From Apis mellifera (taxonomy: Eukaryota; Arthropoda; Insecta; Hymenoptera; Apidae): a stretch of 64,000 nt of DNA. The DNA lies in NCBI RefSeq assembly GCF_003254395.2, contig NC_037641.1:12114501-12178500 (forward strand). The letters run 5' to 3'. The notes under the pieces were generated by a model. The model was given only the letters and a program-made list of their open reading frames with translations, was not told the DNA's origin and searched no databases. The translations under genes and the position numbers were made by a program. The first letter of the stretch is position 1. Every line of letters starts with the position of its first letter. Shown here in pieces: positions 50,510 to 62,900 of this stretch.

Positions 50510-53021
50510 TGAGCTGATCGAGCCGGTTATTTGTATTATTCGCACAGTTTAATTTGTTCGTTTCGTTCGTTAAGGAAAAAAGATTGCGATACGATTTAGA
50601 AGATATCGTCGAATAAGACGGATGAGCGTACGAGTAATGAGCAATGTACGCTTAGAGCATCCGCATTTAATAACTGACTATTTTATCGTTCACACTTCAA
50701 ACTTTATAAAATTACGCGAACACAGTTATCGTAGAGAACACATATTATCTTTTGATGTGTTTCCTACCTTGATAAGTTCCTGTCTATAGAATGACGTCAT
50801 CGGTTTAACATTTTGTTGTACTTCACTACTCTCGGTTTCATTTTTATTTTCTTTGCTTTTGTATTATTCGAAATTGCCGGTAATTATCATTATTTCAATA
50901 CAATTAAATCAATGGTCGCTATTTAACCGTACAATATATCCCATATTTCCGTATGATTATTATCTGTGCAATTATATTCTGCTTCGTTTTTTCCTTTTTT
51001 CTTTCGATAGCTAAATTTATCGCGCACGATACTGGCCGATGACATTGAAAAATATTGATAAAGGAGAATCGAACGTGCGAGGAAAGGAAGTCAATAAAAT
51101 GCTCTCCTCTATATCTATATAGAGACTAGTTATACTCGGCAATAAATAAGCTTTTATTTAAACGTTCTGGATATTTGTGTATACAATATACCCTATACAC
51201 GATCTATATTTAAATGTCTACGAACGCAGCAGCGATCATGCCCCGGTGTGTTGTCTGGAAAAAAACGGAGAAGAACGGAAAGAAAGGAGAAATGGAACGG
51301 GGTATAATACCCCCTTGCGTGGAGGGGGGGGGAGGTAAATCCGAGCATTCGCGCTGCAAAAAAATATAGCATTTCGAGCATCGCGATGGCGGCGCAACGC
51401 GATGAACGGTTCTTTTTTTTCTTTTTAGTAGTGTATCGGTATTCTCTTTTCTTTTCATTTTCTTAGCATTACTTATCGATGTTCTCGAGCCAGGTACTGG
51501 ACCTTGTCAGGCGAATTTAAATCATTTGCTCGACGATATGGCCGCTCTTATTTCTGCGGGATATTTGTTCCTCCTATTCTATCATCGACCACGTTCAAAT
51601 AATAAATTTTGTTTAAACGAGAGAGCAAACGAGAAACTCGATACAGATATACTTTTATTCTCATTTTTCAATTCGCCTAAAGAATCGATCGCGTGACCGA
51701 TATCGATTCTTCGATTCAATTTTCGAAGAAAACGGATCAACTAAACTTTGAAGGTTAGAATCGTCGCGAGAAAATTTCCTTTTGTCGCTTCTTCCTTTTT
51801 TCCCCTCTCTCTCTCTCTTTCGCTCGCTCGCTCGCTCGCTCTCTTTCTCCCTTGTTTTAAGTACGATGTTGAAAAATTGTTCGACCCGGTCTCGACATAG
51901 CTGCCTCTGACATCTGACGGAATTTCGCGGTTCTACCTCTGTTTTAAGTAAGTCGAAATTTTACTAGCGATTCGGAAGTTTTATTATGATGATACGAAAC
52001 TCAATGAAGAGATACCGCCTATACACTATTTCCTACTCGTACGGTTTCTATTTAGGCGAGTAGGGATAATTAATTTCTAATTACGTTTTGACATTTGCAA
52101 ATCTTTTCTTCTTCTTTTGACTGTTAACCTTCTTTCTCTCTTTCTCTCCCTCTCTTTCTCTCTTTCGCTCTTTCTCTCTCCCTCTCTCTCTCTTTCTCAC
52201 CCCTGAGGTTTGGAAGCAATTAGGAACGTAGGCACCGTCAAGAAATCGATCGAAATTTTCAAAGACGAACGATCGATCGTACGTGTGTCCATTGAGAATA
52301 ATACGCGTACGTCTCGAGCGTTTTTCTTTTCCTCTTTTTTTTTTTCCTTTTTTTTTGTAAAAATCGGACGAGCCTCCGTCAGAACATTCTTGACACTTGT
52401 TTCGTTTAATTTAACCACTTTTCGTCGTTGAGAATGTAAAACTAGATATCGAAAAACGAAACAACCTGTTTTTTCAATTCGAACGTAGAAGCGGGCAACA
52501 CTCTCCCTATAAATACGCAAAGGGAAGGTGACTAATTTATTTATTTATTTATTTACGCGATTCCATCTCTCTCTGCGAGGGAAATCTAATTTGTAACAAT
52601 TGCTGGTGTAAAGAGGGTGTTCGCGCGTAATCCTGTTTTTTTTTTATTTTTTCCTTTGTTTTTTTCTTTTTTTTTCTTTTCTTTTTTTGTTTCCCCTTTT
52701 CGTTACTCGCTATGCGATGCCGATTATAATCAAATAATTAAATAAAATAGCCGAATAATAAAACCGATCGTCGCACGATAACGTTCAGTCAGTTAAAATT
52801 AATTTAGATCTCGATAAAATCGATCGAACGATCGAAGTGAAGCAAGCGGAGGCGCGACGAAGCGATTTCGAATGCGATTAGGATCGACCGAGTATTTTTC
52901 TAAGTTTTCTCCGCTTTTTCTCCCTCTTTTTTTTTTATTTGCTTCGTACACGCTAATCTCGTGTCACATTCGTGCACACGGATTCGACGGAAGTTATTTA
53001 GTATTGCTCTCGAAAAGCACC

Positions 53022-53065
<44 letters not shown>

Positions 53066-53252
53066 CGCGCTCTCGCTCTCGCTCTCTTTCATTCGTCGAT
53101 TCGTACCTGCAATTATTTCGTATCGTCTTACGCGTTTCCTGAGAATCGAAATTCGAAAGGGGTGAGAATGTTCGATCAACCCTCTTTCCATGTTCTGTGT
53201 CGTGTCACGTAAGGTGAAACGATACGACAAAAGTCGACGAATCTGACAACTT
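50510..53252. other. CpG-rich intergenic region, FA2H to SLC6
   Basis: No gene is supported. Composition changes back from AT-rich to CpG-rich near 50.5 kb. Contents: a (GCTC)n tract near 51,821-51,842, pyrimidine-rich tracts at 52,130-52,200, an ATTT repeat near 52,535-52,555 that reads as overlapping AATAAA signals on the minus strand and could end the SLC6 transcript, poly(T)-rich DNA near 52,640-52,690, and the CT microsatellite listed separately. Short Ser/Leu frames here are artefacts. Confidence 0.6.
53025..53062. repeat. (CT)n microsatellite
   Basis: A perfect CT run of about 38 bp that continues into a CTCG/CTCT mixture to about 53,090. It lies within the probable 3'UTR of the SLC6 gene. 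Confidence 0.9.
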
Positions 53253-56200
53253 TTAAAAGTCCATCACTTCCATTTTGAACGGTTTACCCTGAAGTTTGTT
53301 AGGGACGATCTTCGTTATCGGCGGGGCGCTGTTGTTGTCGTCATCGCTGTTCACGTCTTCGTCCTCCTCGGGAAAATCTTCGAGGCGATCGTGGTACTCG
53401 TCCAACTGAAAATCGATCGTCATTCTCGTTAACAATATATATACAACCGTTGACCCGTTGAACGAAATCGTGAAGGAACAATCAGAGCTAAGGCTATGCG
53501 TGATCGTTTGTGATAGACCAGATCAGCACGTGTTTCTTTACCGGTGAAGAAAAATGCGGTGCTCGTGAGATATCAAGCGAGAAAGCTTTTTTTTGGTGAA
53601 CTCGAGTGTCCAGATTCATCTTTTTCTCTCTCTTTTTTTTTTTTCTTTTTTTCTTCGCGAATAATCATGCCGAATTTGGAAAATTGTCTCTAAAAAAATC
53701 TTCGGTAAAAATCTTGAGCCAAGATCATGGATAAGGTTGGCAACCCTTTCCACGCTTCCCTTCGTTTCCCTCCTCGTGCTCGTACATGGATTCATCGAAG
53801 ATTTCGCGATGGTGCAAAGCGCGTAGGATAATATCAAGCTAAGAGCATTCCATAAACGATATAATATACTACGGACTCACGTGTAAGGTAGCTATGGAAG
53901 AAGCGATTAATCGACGTTACCGCACACAGAACGGACGCTTTCCTATAACTGCAGGTACGTCCAACGTAAATCTTAAATGCTCTCGTTCTTAAGGCTTAAT
54001 CGACGCACTTTGAGCGAAATTCTTCTTCCCACCTGAGATTCGCTCTAATCACGGGCAATCGTGACATGTCTCTCTTTCTCTCTCTCTTTCTCTCTGTGCG
54101 CCAATTAAGTTGTCCTTCTATTACGATGACTACGTCTCTACGTTGTCTAAACAAGCATATATGAACGTGCCTCGCGTGTTTTATCCGTATAAATTGGCTT
54201 AAAATTGATGATAAGAAACGATAAAACGACGAATGAGACAAATCCTGATATAGATTTGCGAAGGTAAGATGATTTCTTTTTTTTTCCGATTCTGAGGTGA
54301 TTTTGTTTGCCGAGTGTACTAATACGTACTCAACATACTATTGGATCAGAAGTTTCTCTTTCTATTAAATTACAGAAACGTAAATAAAAAGAAGCACATT
54401 GATGCAAATGCGCGTGTACAAAGTTGAGTGGTGGATGGATAGATGGCGAAAACGACGATGGCGACGAACAAAGAGGATCGAAAGTTGTGAGTGAAAGTTT
54501 TTTCTTTTTTCTTTTTTTTTTTTTTTTCTTTTTTGTTTTTAATCTACTCACATCGACATCTCCCATCATTTCTTTGGTAGAAACGGTGGTATCGATACGT
54601 CGTATGCTGCCCTGGTGAATGTCAACGTCCAACTTGACGCATTGGAACCGCCTCAAAAGGAATACAATCGGTATTGGCGCGATGCCCGCAAAAATGATGA
54701 CGACCGCTATAGCCAACACCCAGCTGGGATACGCGGTCGGTACAGCTATGCCCTGAAAACAAAGGAAGGGAAAAAAAAAAGAAAGAAAGAAAGAAAGAAA
54801 TGTCGAGGTCGTGACGTAGGTATTTTGGCAACGAGATATATGGGTCACGAGATAATATTTTCCACTACTCACTCGTGACGCGTCCCACGCGGAATATTGA
54901 GGCTTTTTCACAACCATGGAGATTATACTGGAGACGAGGATGCAGACCATGATTATAGGAGCGAGAAATCGCCAGGTGAATTGCCAATACGCCCCTGGTC
55001 TGTATCCTGTCATCTCTTCTATATCTTTCGTGAATCTGAGAAAGAAGAAATCAGAGAAAAGTCAATTAGTCAAATGATTGAATCGTTTATTTCTTAACGA
55101 GAGATATAATAAAATTTCGATCTTACTTTTCGTGGCCATAAACAAAGATGACGGAAATCATTTCCATGAGCGCGACCATCACGAGGCCGATGGTACCTGC
55201 GAAACTGTCGAACATCTTTAGCCAATATTCTCCGGCTCCGGTACAGAATATTAAACCAACAAAGAAGCACACCGTGCAAACTACCCCTAAGAAAAAAAGG
55301 ATCGTTTAACACCAGTGAAATTGTTTTAACGTTTGAATCCCTTCCCTTTTTTTTTTTTTATATATAGCTTTCTATAAGAAGAAGAAAAAGAAAAAGTACC
55401 CGATGGATCGCCCTACCTGTCATGTATTGCTTTTTTATTCTCTTGAACAGATCTATGTCGAAGATGACGCACAGCATGCCCTCCAGTATACCGATTTGGG
55501 AACCGAGACCTAGGGCTAGAAGCATCAAAAAGAAAATACAGGACCAGAAAGGAGCGCCTGGTAGCTCGACTATCGCCTGTGTGAACACTATGAAAGCTAA
55601 TCCCGTTCCTTCGGCAGCCTGAAATCGATTTTCTTGTTTAAAAATAATTATCGCGAAAGAAAATTAGAAATAAGATATTCATCGTGTAATTACGTTGTCC
55701 AATTGTTCGCTCAGGCTACACGTTTCAAGGGTGAAATTCATTTTTGTTTCATTCAGATTATTTACAATATCCTTGTATCTCTCCATGCTAGTGTTCTGAT
55801 AGGCAAATCCGTGTTGAACGAGTAAGTCTTTATTACTGGAATAGAAGAGAAATCAAAGTTGGAACGATTTTTGAATATTTTTTTTTTTTTATCAATGTGA
55901 TTTGAAAAACAATTTACCCTGCGAGGCACTTATCGACATTTGTCATCGCCTTAAAGCCTAGAATGGCGAATATCACGATACTCGCGTAAATTGCGGTGAA
56001 GGCGTTGCAACAGCTAACCAGAATCACGTCCCGGACGCAGTGGTTGTCTGGAGTGTTGTAAGATCCGAACGCGATCAGTGAGCCGAACGCTAGTCCGAAA
56101 CTATAAAAAACTTGCGTCGCTGCGTCGAGCCAGACCGTCGGCTCTAACAGCTTCTCGATCTGTCGGTAAAAAAGGGAACGTTTTTTTTCCCCTACAGTAA

Positions 56201-59200
56201 GTAGGAAACGGAAAAAAATCTCGTAGGAAAAGAGAGAAGAAAAAGTGAATTTACCTTTGGCGTGTACATGTGGGCCAATCCAGCGCTGGCACCTTTTAAC
56301 GTTATTCCACGAATAAAAAAGATAGTAAGCACCAAATACGGGAACATGGATGTAAAATATACCACCTTTAAATCAAGCAGAAACAAAAGAACGTATTGGT
56401 ATACATATATATTAATATTATTCGTCTTTGGCAATTTTTCTCGAACGAGAAAGAAGATGCGGATCCCTCTCCCATAGAGGGATAAAGAACAAAACGGATT
56501 GAGAAGGATTTGTCTCTCATTCCTCTTACCTTCCCCGATGATTGTATTCCTTTCATCACGATAAAAAAGACGACGATCCAACTCAACAGTAGACAAAGGA
56601 CAATCCACCATTTCAGACCGCTCGATCCTTCCTCGATCGAGGGTGCCGCGTCCAGAGTGGTTCTGTACCAAAAATAGGCAGTTTCCGAACTCTTCACGCA
56701 TTCCTCCACCGGCTTCCCATCAACCTCCGGACATTTCGCCCATGGCAACGGTTCCTAACGATTCAATCGTATCGCTCAATGTCGCTCAATGTCAAATTCG
56801 TTTACATCGCGTTACAAGCGGAAAATACGATGCAAGCGTCTAATCGTGTATTCGCATTAAACAAAAAAAAAAAAAAAAAAAAAGAAAAATAAAATCACAT
56901 GCGCGACTTCGTTTTCTCTATTACTAGCTTTCGAAGCGCGGGACTCGCGGGATGAATATTAAAATCGACAGGTACTTACGCCAGCTTTAATCGTGACGGC
57001 CTAATGTTTCGAGAGCGGCGTGAAACATAAATCACATTCGTTAGTCGAACGATCTATGAAACTACTTCCATTCCCGCCACTTACATATACCAGTTGCCGT
57101 TCGTATTCCGCCGATCAATCAACCTCGTTTTCGATCGACGTCGGAACGACAACGTGTATCTCTCTGTCTACGCGTTCGTTATCGTATCGATCGAATCGAT
57201 CGGTGGTGGTCAGAGACGGACCAGAAGGGAACTCACCTCCAGTGAATTGAAAAGATAATAGAAGCACCAGGTAATGATGACGTTGTAATAAAGTGCTACG
57301 AAGAAGGTGACGATGCACGATGCTATCCCTATACCGCCTAACCATGGATGTATCGTGTTCCATACACCAAGGGCGCCCTGTCGCATGCGTTGACCGAGAC
57401 CCAGCTCGATTAAAAAGAGAGGTACACCCTCTAGGATTAGCATCACGAAAAAGGGGATGAGAAAGGCACCTGAAAAACCGTTTTTGGCACATAACACACA
57501 ATTTTTTTACCCCTGCCTATTTCATTCTCTTCCTTCCTTCCTTTCTTTCTTTTTTTTTTTATCTTTTCGCTTTCTAACAAACCGGGATCCGTATTTCCTC
57601 CCCTATTATTCTTTCTCCACTACTGTAAAATAATATCGCTCGTTAGCCCCCTTCCCCGTCCCCTCTCTTGTTCCCCCTTATTATGAAATGAATGCCTGTA
57701 ACCGGTCTCTTTTAATCTTTTCCCATTTGGCAACGGCGTGTCCCTGCTCACAGAATATTCTCCGTTCCCCCCCCTTTTTTTTTTCACGGTAGTCTAGTTT
57801 GAGACGGCCGCAGCCGGAGTGTCTGGTTCGGTATTGATCGAGTGACGCGTACATACGTAGTACGGTACATACCTAGATTATTACCTTGCACCTTCGATTT
57901 CGTTTCGAGCATTCCTTTCTTCTCGTTCCTTTTTTCTTTTTTTTTCTTTTCCTTTTCTTCCCCTTCCCTTCTCCTTCCTACCCCCTCCCTGTTTTTTCCT
58001 CCTTTTTTCGCCCTTTCATTTTTTCGTCCGTCGACTCGAAAAGTATCTCTCGCCAGTCAGCGTGGACGCGTGAAAAATTATTGATCAATCGGGTATCGTG
58101 TTCGGTCGCGATATCGAAGCGATTACTCACGTTCTTCTGGTTTCGAGTACGAGGCGGCCCCGATAAATCGGCCTCGGTTGAAATTCTTCTTTCTACTTAC
58201 GCGTTTAATCCGTCAAACGTTACAAAACGTTAAAAAATTCGAAATTCGACGAGCGTGTATGTATGCATGTATTCGTAAACCCTATCTTTCGTCTCTCCTT
58301 ATTCGTCATTTATATGAAAATAATTTTAAATTCCTTGCGTACACCGAAGCGAGAGAATCTCGTTCTCTCTTTTTCGAGAGATTGATGCATTATCTCTTAT
58401 TATTACAATTTATTTCTTCCCTCCCCTCCCTAATATTGAATCGTTTCGAAAAATTTCCTTCGACCTTCGAGCACGCCCTCGCATTTCTCTCGACATTTCC
58501 AACCTAAGAGGGCATGATATAAAACGATTGATAAAAGCCGGATTGCGGATACGAAATTGTTACGTATCCGGCGGCGATAGAACGGTTAAAAAATCGATCG
58601 ACGCGCGTCGGACCGTCGGCGTCGGGCCGAGAACAGCCGGCCTCGACATCGGTCGCCGCGAAAAGGAAATTTCCATTGAGAATCGCGGCTAGGTCCTTGC
58701 TCGTTTTCGCCCTCCCTCTCCCCCCCCTCCCCCCTTCCCACCGCCCAGTATATACAAATCGTTAAAAGAAACGCGACCCAACCGACCGAGAAAACTCGGC
58801 CTCTTCTGCGCATAGATGTATATCCATATACAGAGATATCTTTCTCTGCTTTTTGTGTGTGCGTGTTTATGTTTGCTCGTATGTGTGTGTGTGTGTGTTG
58901 GCACGATGGAAATTTCCACCCGGGACGAAATTCGCCCGTTTCCAATGTTCGTGTAAACTACGGTAGGTGACGTAACCGCCTACCGGCGGTTGATTTTCAT
59001 TCGTGGCTCACCCTCGTTCGCGCATCCACCCACGCGCCTATCTCTATCCAGCGATATAACGCGTATTTCCGTTTCGTTTGCATCGGAATGTAATCGAGTT
59101 ACCGCGTCTGGCGGGGTGTATAGGTCGTGGATAGAGAAAGATCATGGATAGGGGAGGGGAAGTGGAGGGGAGGGAAGGTTTTTCAAGGGCGCGTTTTATA

Positions 59201-59634
59201 GGATTTCTGTACTACTTCGTAGTTATATTCGAGGAGGAGAAGGATGACACACGTTTGGTCCACCGGCTCGCGATATATATATATATATGTATAACACCTC
59301 CTTGGTATTTCGAAGGACGGTGAAGAACACTTTGAAGATGTATGTATATATATATATATATTTTTAAGCGGTTGGGCATACGGGCAGGGAGTGGGGGAGG
59401 GAGGAGAAGGTTGGTCGAACAGTGTGACCGAAAATAGCGTATACGTGGCCATTCGACTCGACCAGCTTTAGGATCCATCTCTTGGTCGTAGGAAAACGTT
59501 TTCACACGGGTAATCGAAAATTCAAAATTTCAGATTCGTTAGAAGAATATACTTTTTCTTTGCCTTCGGTCTATCTTTATCTATTTTACTTATTTTTTTA
59601 CGTAAGAGAGGCTAGGTTTAAATTAATATGAAAA

Positions 59635-59677
<43 letters not shown>

Positions 59678-59933
59678 ACTTACCTCCTCCGTTCTGTTGG
59701 CACAGGTAAGGGAATCTCCATATATTCCCAAGCCCCACGCTGTAACCGATAATACTGAGGAAAAATTGCATCTTCCCGCTCCATTCCGCCCTGTTCTCCT
59801 CCTTGGTCTCTTGACTGCCAGCAGCATTTTGATTCCCGGTTACCACGATTGTCACGTTCTGCCCTGCCTGACGTTCCTCGTTCAACGGAGCCAGCTCATG
59901 CCCATTTCTCGTATTCTCGTTCTTGACTACCAT
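53253..59933 (-). CDS. SLC6-family sodium-coupled amino acid/neurotransmitter transporter (SLC6A15/A17-like)
   Basis: A 12-helix sodium- and probably chloride-dependent symporter of the plasma or vesicle membrane; SLC6A15 and SLC6A17 carry neutral amino acids. Eleven exons: 59933-59684, 57469-57237, 56754-56530, 56365-56255, 56159-55918, 55835-55694, 55618-55417, 55286-55127, 55035-54873, 54752-54552, 53405-53253; 693 aa. TM1 carries the signature GYSVGLGNIWRFPYLCQQNG followed by GGAFLIPFF. Next come LELGLGQRMRQGALGVW, the EL2 loop with PWAKCP...ECVKSS, MKGIQSSGKVVYFTSMFPY, GLAFGSLIAFGSYN, EGTGLAFIVFTQAIVELPGAPFWS, LALGLGSQIGILEG and WDASRGIAVPTAYPSW. The C-tail is acidic (FPEEDEDVNSDDDNN). 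The first intron is 2.2 kb and the last 1.1 kb, unlike the compact genes to the left. The substrate is unknown; similarity is to the SLC6A15-20 branch. Confidence 0.92.
53406..54551. other. Last intron of the SLC6 gene
   Basis: Non-coding sequence of 1.1 kb with pyrimidine-rich tracts near 53,620-53,655, 54,068-54,095 and 54,497-54,540. No alternative exon was recognised. Confidence 0.6.
54773..54800. repeat. (GAAA)n tetranucleotide in an SLC6 intron
   Basis: A short GAAA run just upstream (minus strand) of the exon starting at 54,752; on the transcript it is the pyrimidine tract of that acceptor. Confidence 0.7.
57470..59683. other. First intron of the SLC6 gene
   Basis: A 2.2-kb CpG-rich intron between the TM1 exon and the next. 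It contains pyrimidine-rich DNA at 57,920-58,020, a short (GT)n near 58,884-58,900, TA runs near 59,275 and 59,345, and the (AT)n listed separately. No exon was recognised. Confidence 0.6.
59637..59674. repeat. (AT)n microsatellite next to the SLC6 exon-1 donor
   Basis: A perfect AT run of about 38 bp only nine bases from the donor GTAAGT (59,678-59,683) of the first coding exon. Confidence 0.9.
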
Positions 59934-62900
59934 GCTTCACTTCGGACCTCTTTGTTTCCAAAGGCGAAAAGACGAGTTCGATTCTTCCCTTTTTCTCTCT
60001 CTCTCTTTCTCTCCTTCTTTATTTTTCTCCTTCGTTATTTGGGGAGGGGGGAGGGGGAAGAATTCGCAGATCGGAACGAGTTTTTTTTCTCGATATTTAG
60101 AAAAGAACGCGTGATATTTTTCTGGAGGGACGGGGTAGTGGCGGGGGGTTGGAGAGAGGGGGGAGGGAAGGGAGGGTGAAACCACCACAACGACACAATC
60201 ACCGGCGGGAAGGGGGACGAGAGGGGAACGGCGTAGTAGAGAATGGCAACGACGAAGTGACTGATTACACGAGACGGTGCAACAACGGTTGTGTAACAAT
60301 AACAACAAGGACGATGACGCGTTTCAACGATTACGAAGAACGGCGACGGCAGTTCAACAAATAAAGAATATCCCAATAAGAGGATCTTTTTTTTTTCTTC
60401 TTCTTCTTCTCTCTATATTACAAGAATATTTCTTTTTCAATCATTTATATATCTCTCTTCTTGTTTAAATAATTAGATCTGTCGGATGCGTAATCACGTA
60501 TCACCGAAGAATAGGAAAAATCGCTCAGGATAACGCGGAAGGCATGCCTGGTACGAGGAACGCGCCACCTCGTCGAAACGGCTCCCACGCGGACGCAGAC
60601 ACCTTTCCGCGAACAAAGGGAAGGAGAGTGTACACGCGTAGAGAGGTATTGTTATTCCTCTTCTCCCTATTCGCCTTCTTATCCTTTCGCCTTACGTCGT
60701 GAAAAATTGTGTTTTTTCTCAGCATCGATCGACGCGGTATCGCGACGCCTCGTTTGAAAAAAACGGTTGAAAAACGAGCCTCGTGGCTCGTCGCGAAAAA
60801 CCTCGCGCGATGTTTCTACCAGGCAGAAGGATAATCCGAGCGGGAATTGCAACTCGACGATTCAAATATATATATACACATATATTCGTCTCTGAGAGAA
60901 GACTAATTTAATCGATAGATCGTATTATTGTTGTTGTTGTTATTATTGTTATAAAATCGTCGTACGTAGGGCGCGATTTGTTTTTGTTTTGCGAATATTA
61001 TTATTATTATAACACGGAACGGAAAGAGATGGGAAAAAGGACGAACGCGAATTTCGAAATGTACGAAATCAGACGAGAGAAAGGGGGCGAGGAGGGGGTG
61101 ACCGAAGAAGAAGCGTGACGCGTGCACGTCGATCGCGCGTTAAAAAGGTTTCTGTTCGTACAAGCGTGAACATTAGTTCGCGAAAACAAAGCATCGAAAT
61201 CGTTGGAGAGAGGATGGACGATGCGTCGACGACTCGCGGTCCAGCCACGCGAAAAGAGAGATTTAATCACTTTAACAACTCGAAGGAATCGAAGGAAGCT
61301 CACGTTTCACGATTAACGCTGTTGTCACGATTATTGTCCTGTAACACGCATCCCCGATTTTCCGTCCTCTCCTTTTTCACTGCGTCACGTTCTTCCTCTC
61401 TCGTCGCTTTTCTCCTCTTTCGTCTTCCGTGTGACATAAGCTTGGATCGGTATAGAGAGAGCAGTTTTTCCAACCGTGTAACAAAATATTATAAACAACG
61501 ATTCGTTAAACGGGCGGCATCGTTCGCATGCTCGTCATGCTCGTCATGCCTTTGCACTCTCTTCCTTCTTTATGCTCTCCCTTTACGCTTTCCCTTTGCC
61601 GCACGGTCGTCCCTACTCCCGTGTCCACTCTCGTGTCGTATCGTGTTCAAGATGCGATTCAACACAGCGCGGAAGGTCGGAAAAAATCGAAATCCGGATG
61701 GACTTCCCTCTTTCTTCGCCTCGACGAATCGAAAATCAATTCAAGAATTATTCGGAGAATTATTTGGAGGTCCCCTTCGGTTGATCGAACCGGCGATGCT
61801 CGCTCGAACGTATCGGATAGCAAAGAGCGCGTGGACGGTGGAAAGAAGGAATAATTTTCGGAGCCATGTAGCTCGGTTTCGCAACAGCCTCTCTCTGCCT
61901 CGCTCGGATATTTTTTTCCGGGCGGCGATCACAGTCACTCGTCTCTCCTTTTTTTTCCCGGCCCCGAAGTGGTTATTTTCTCTCCTTCTTCTCTCTTCTC
62001 CTCGGTATCCGGTTTCCTCTCTCGGGATCTTGGAAAGCGAGCGAAAGATACCCACGCGCCAATTCCCTCTTTCCCTTTCGCTACCGTTCCCGACTTTCGA
62101 ACAGAGTGTGGTTGAACAGAGTCTAGCAACGCGCCCCGTGCACACGAACGTCAATAACCAACTGAACCACCGTTGCGCGGCTGTGTGTGCGCGCGCGCTT
62201 ATGCACGCACGCGAGGGAACCAACGGGACGAGCCAGACCCTGGAGCTTCGACGCTACGACAAACTTGTGCACCGCTTTCAATCCCCGATTGGCCCGTGGT
62301 AATTATGTACATATGGCGCATACGCTCTCTTCCGACTCCCAACTGTCCACTCGACGCGCTTCCCTGCCAACTAGATGCCGTTCCACGCGTTTGTATCGGC
62401 CGAGATTCCACTGGCCGACTTCCTCGGGGAGGAAAATCGAGAGAGGACACAGTGGAAGGGGGAGAGGGAGGGAAGAGAGGCGATCTACCTATCCCCCCCT
62501 CTTCTATCGCGTCGTACACGCAGGGACAACGTATCCTCCCGAGTCGAAACGCGAGCTAGCTAGCTCCTCGACGCAAGCTAGCCCCTCTCTTCTCCTCTTT
62601 TTCCTTGCCCTTCGTTGTTTTTCGTGCTCGACGGGTATTATGGTTTAACGCGTAACGCGGTAGCGTGTCGCGCGGAAGGGAAGAGCGAAGAAATGTGGAG
62701 CGAAGGAGCAGGCGCGCGCGCGCCTCGTTGCGCATCGATCTTCGTCGCAGCCAATCCCCCGCCATTTTCGTTTCCCTCGATTGGCCAACGATCTCCACTT
62801 TCCTCGCCTCCTCGCACAAATAGAATTCGCCTTACATCCTTCCCTACTTTCCCTCGACGAACGTCTGGCGCTGCCAACTCTGATCGACCGTCTCTCTACC

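Noticed and set aside
61115..62302. 395-codon open frame on the plus strand, the longest in the window
   Set aside because: It begins with GTG, not ATG. The translation is Ser/Arg/Leu-rich with no domain, equally long frames overlap it on the other strand, and CpG-rich DNA lacks stop codons by composition.
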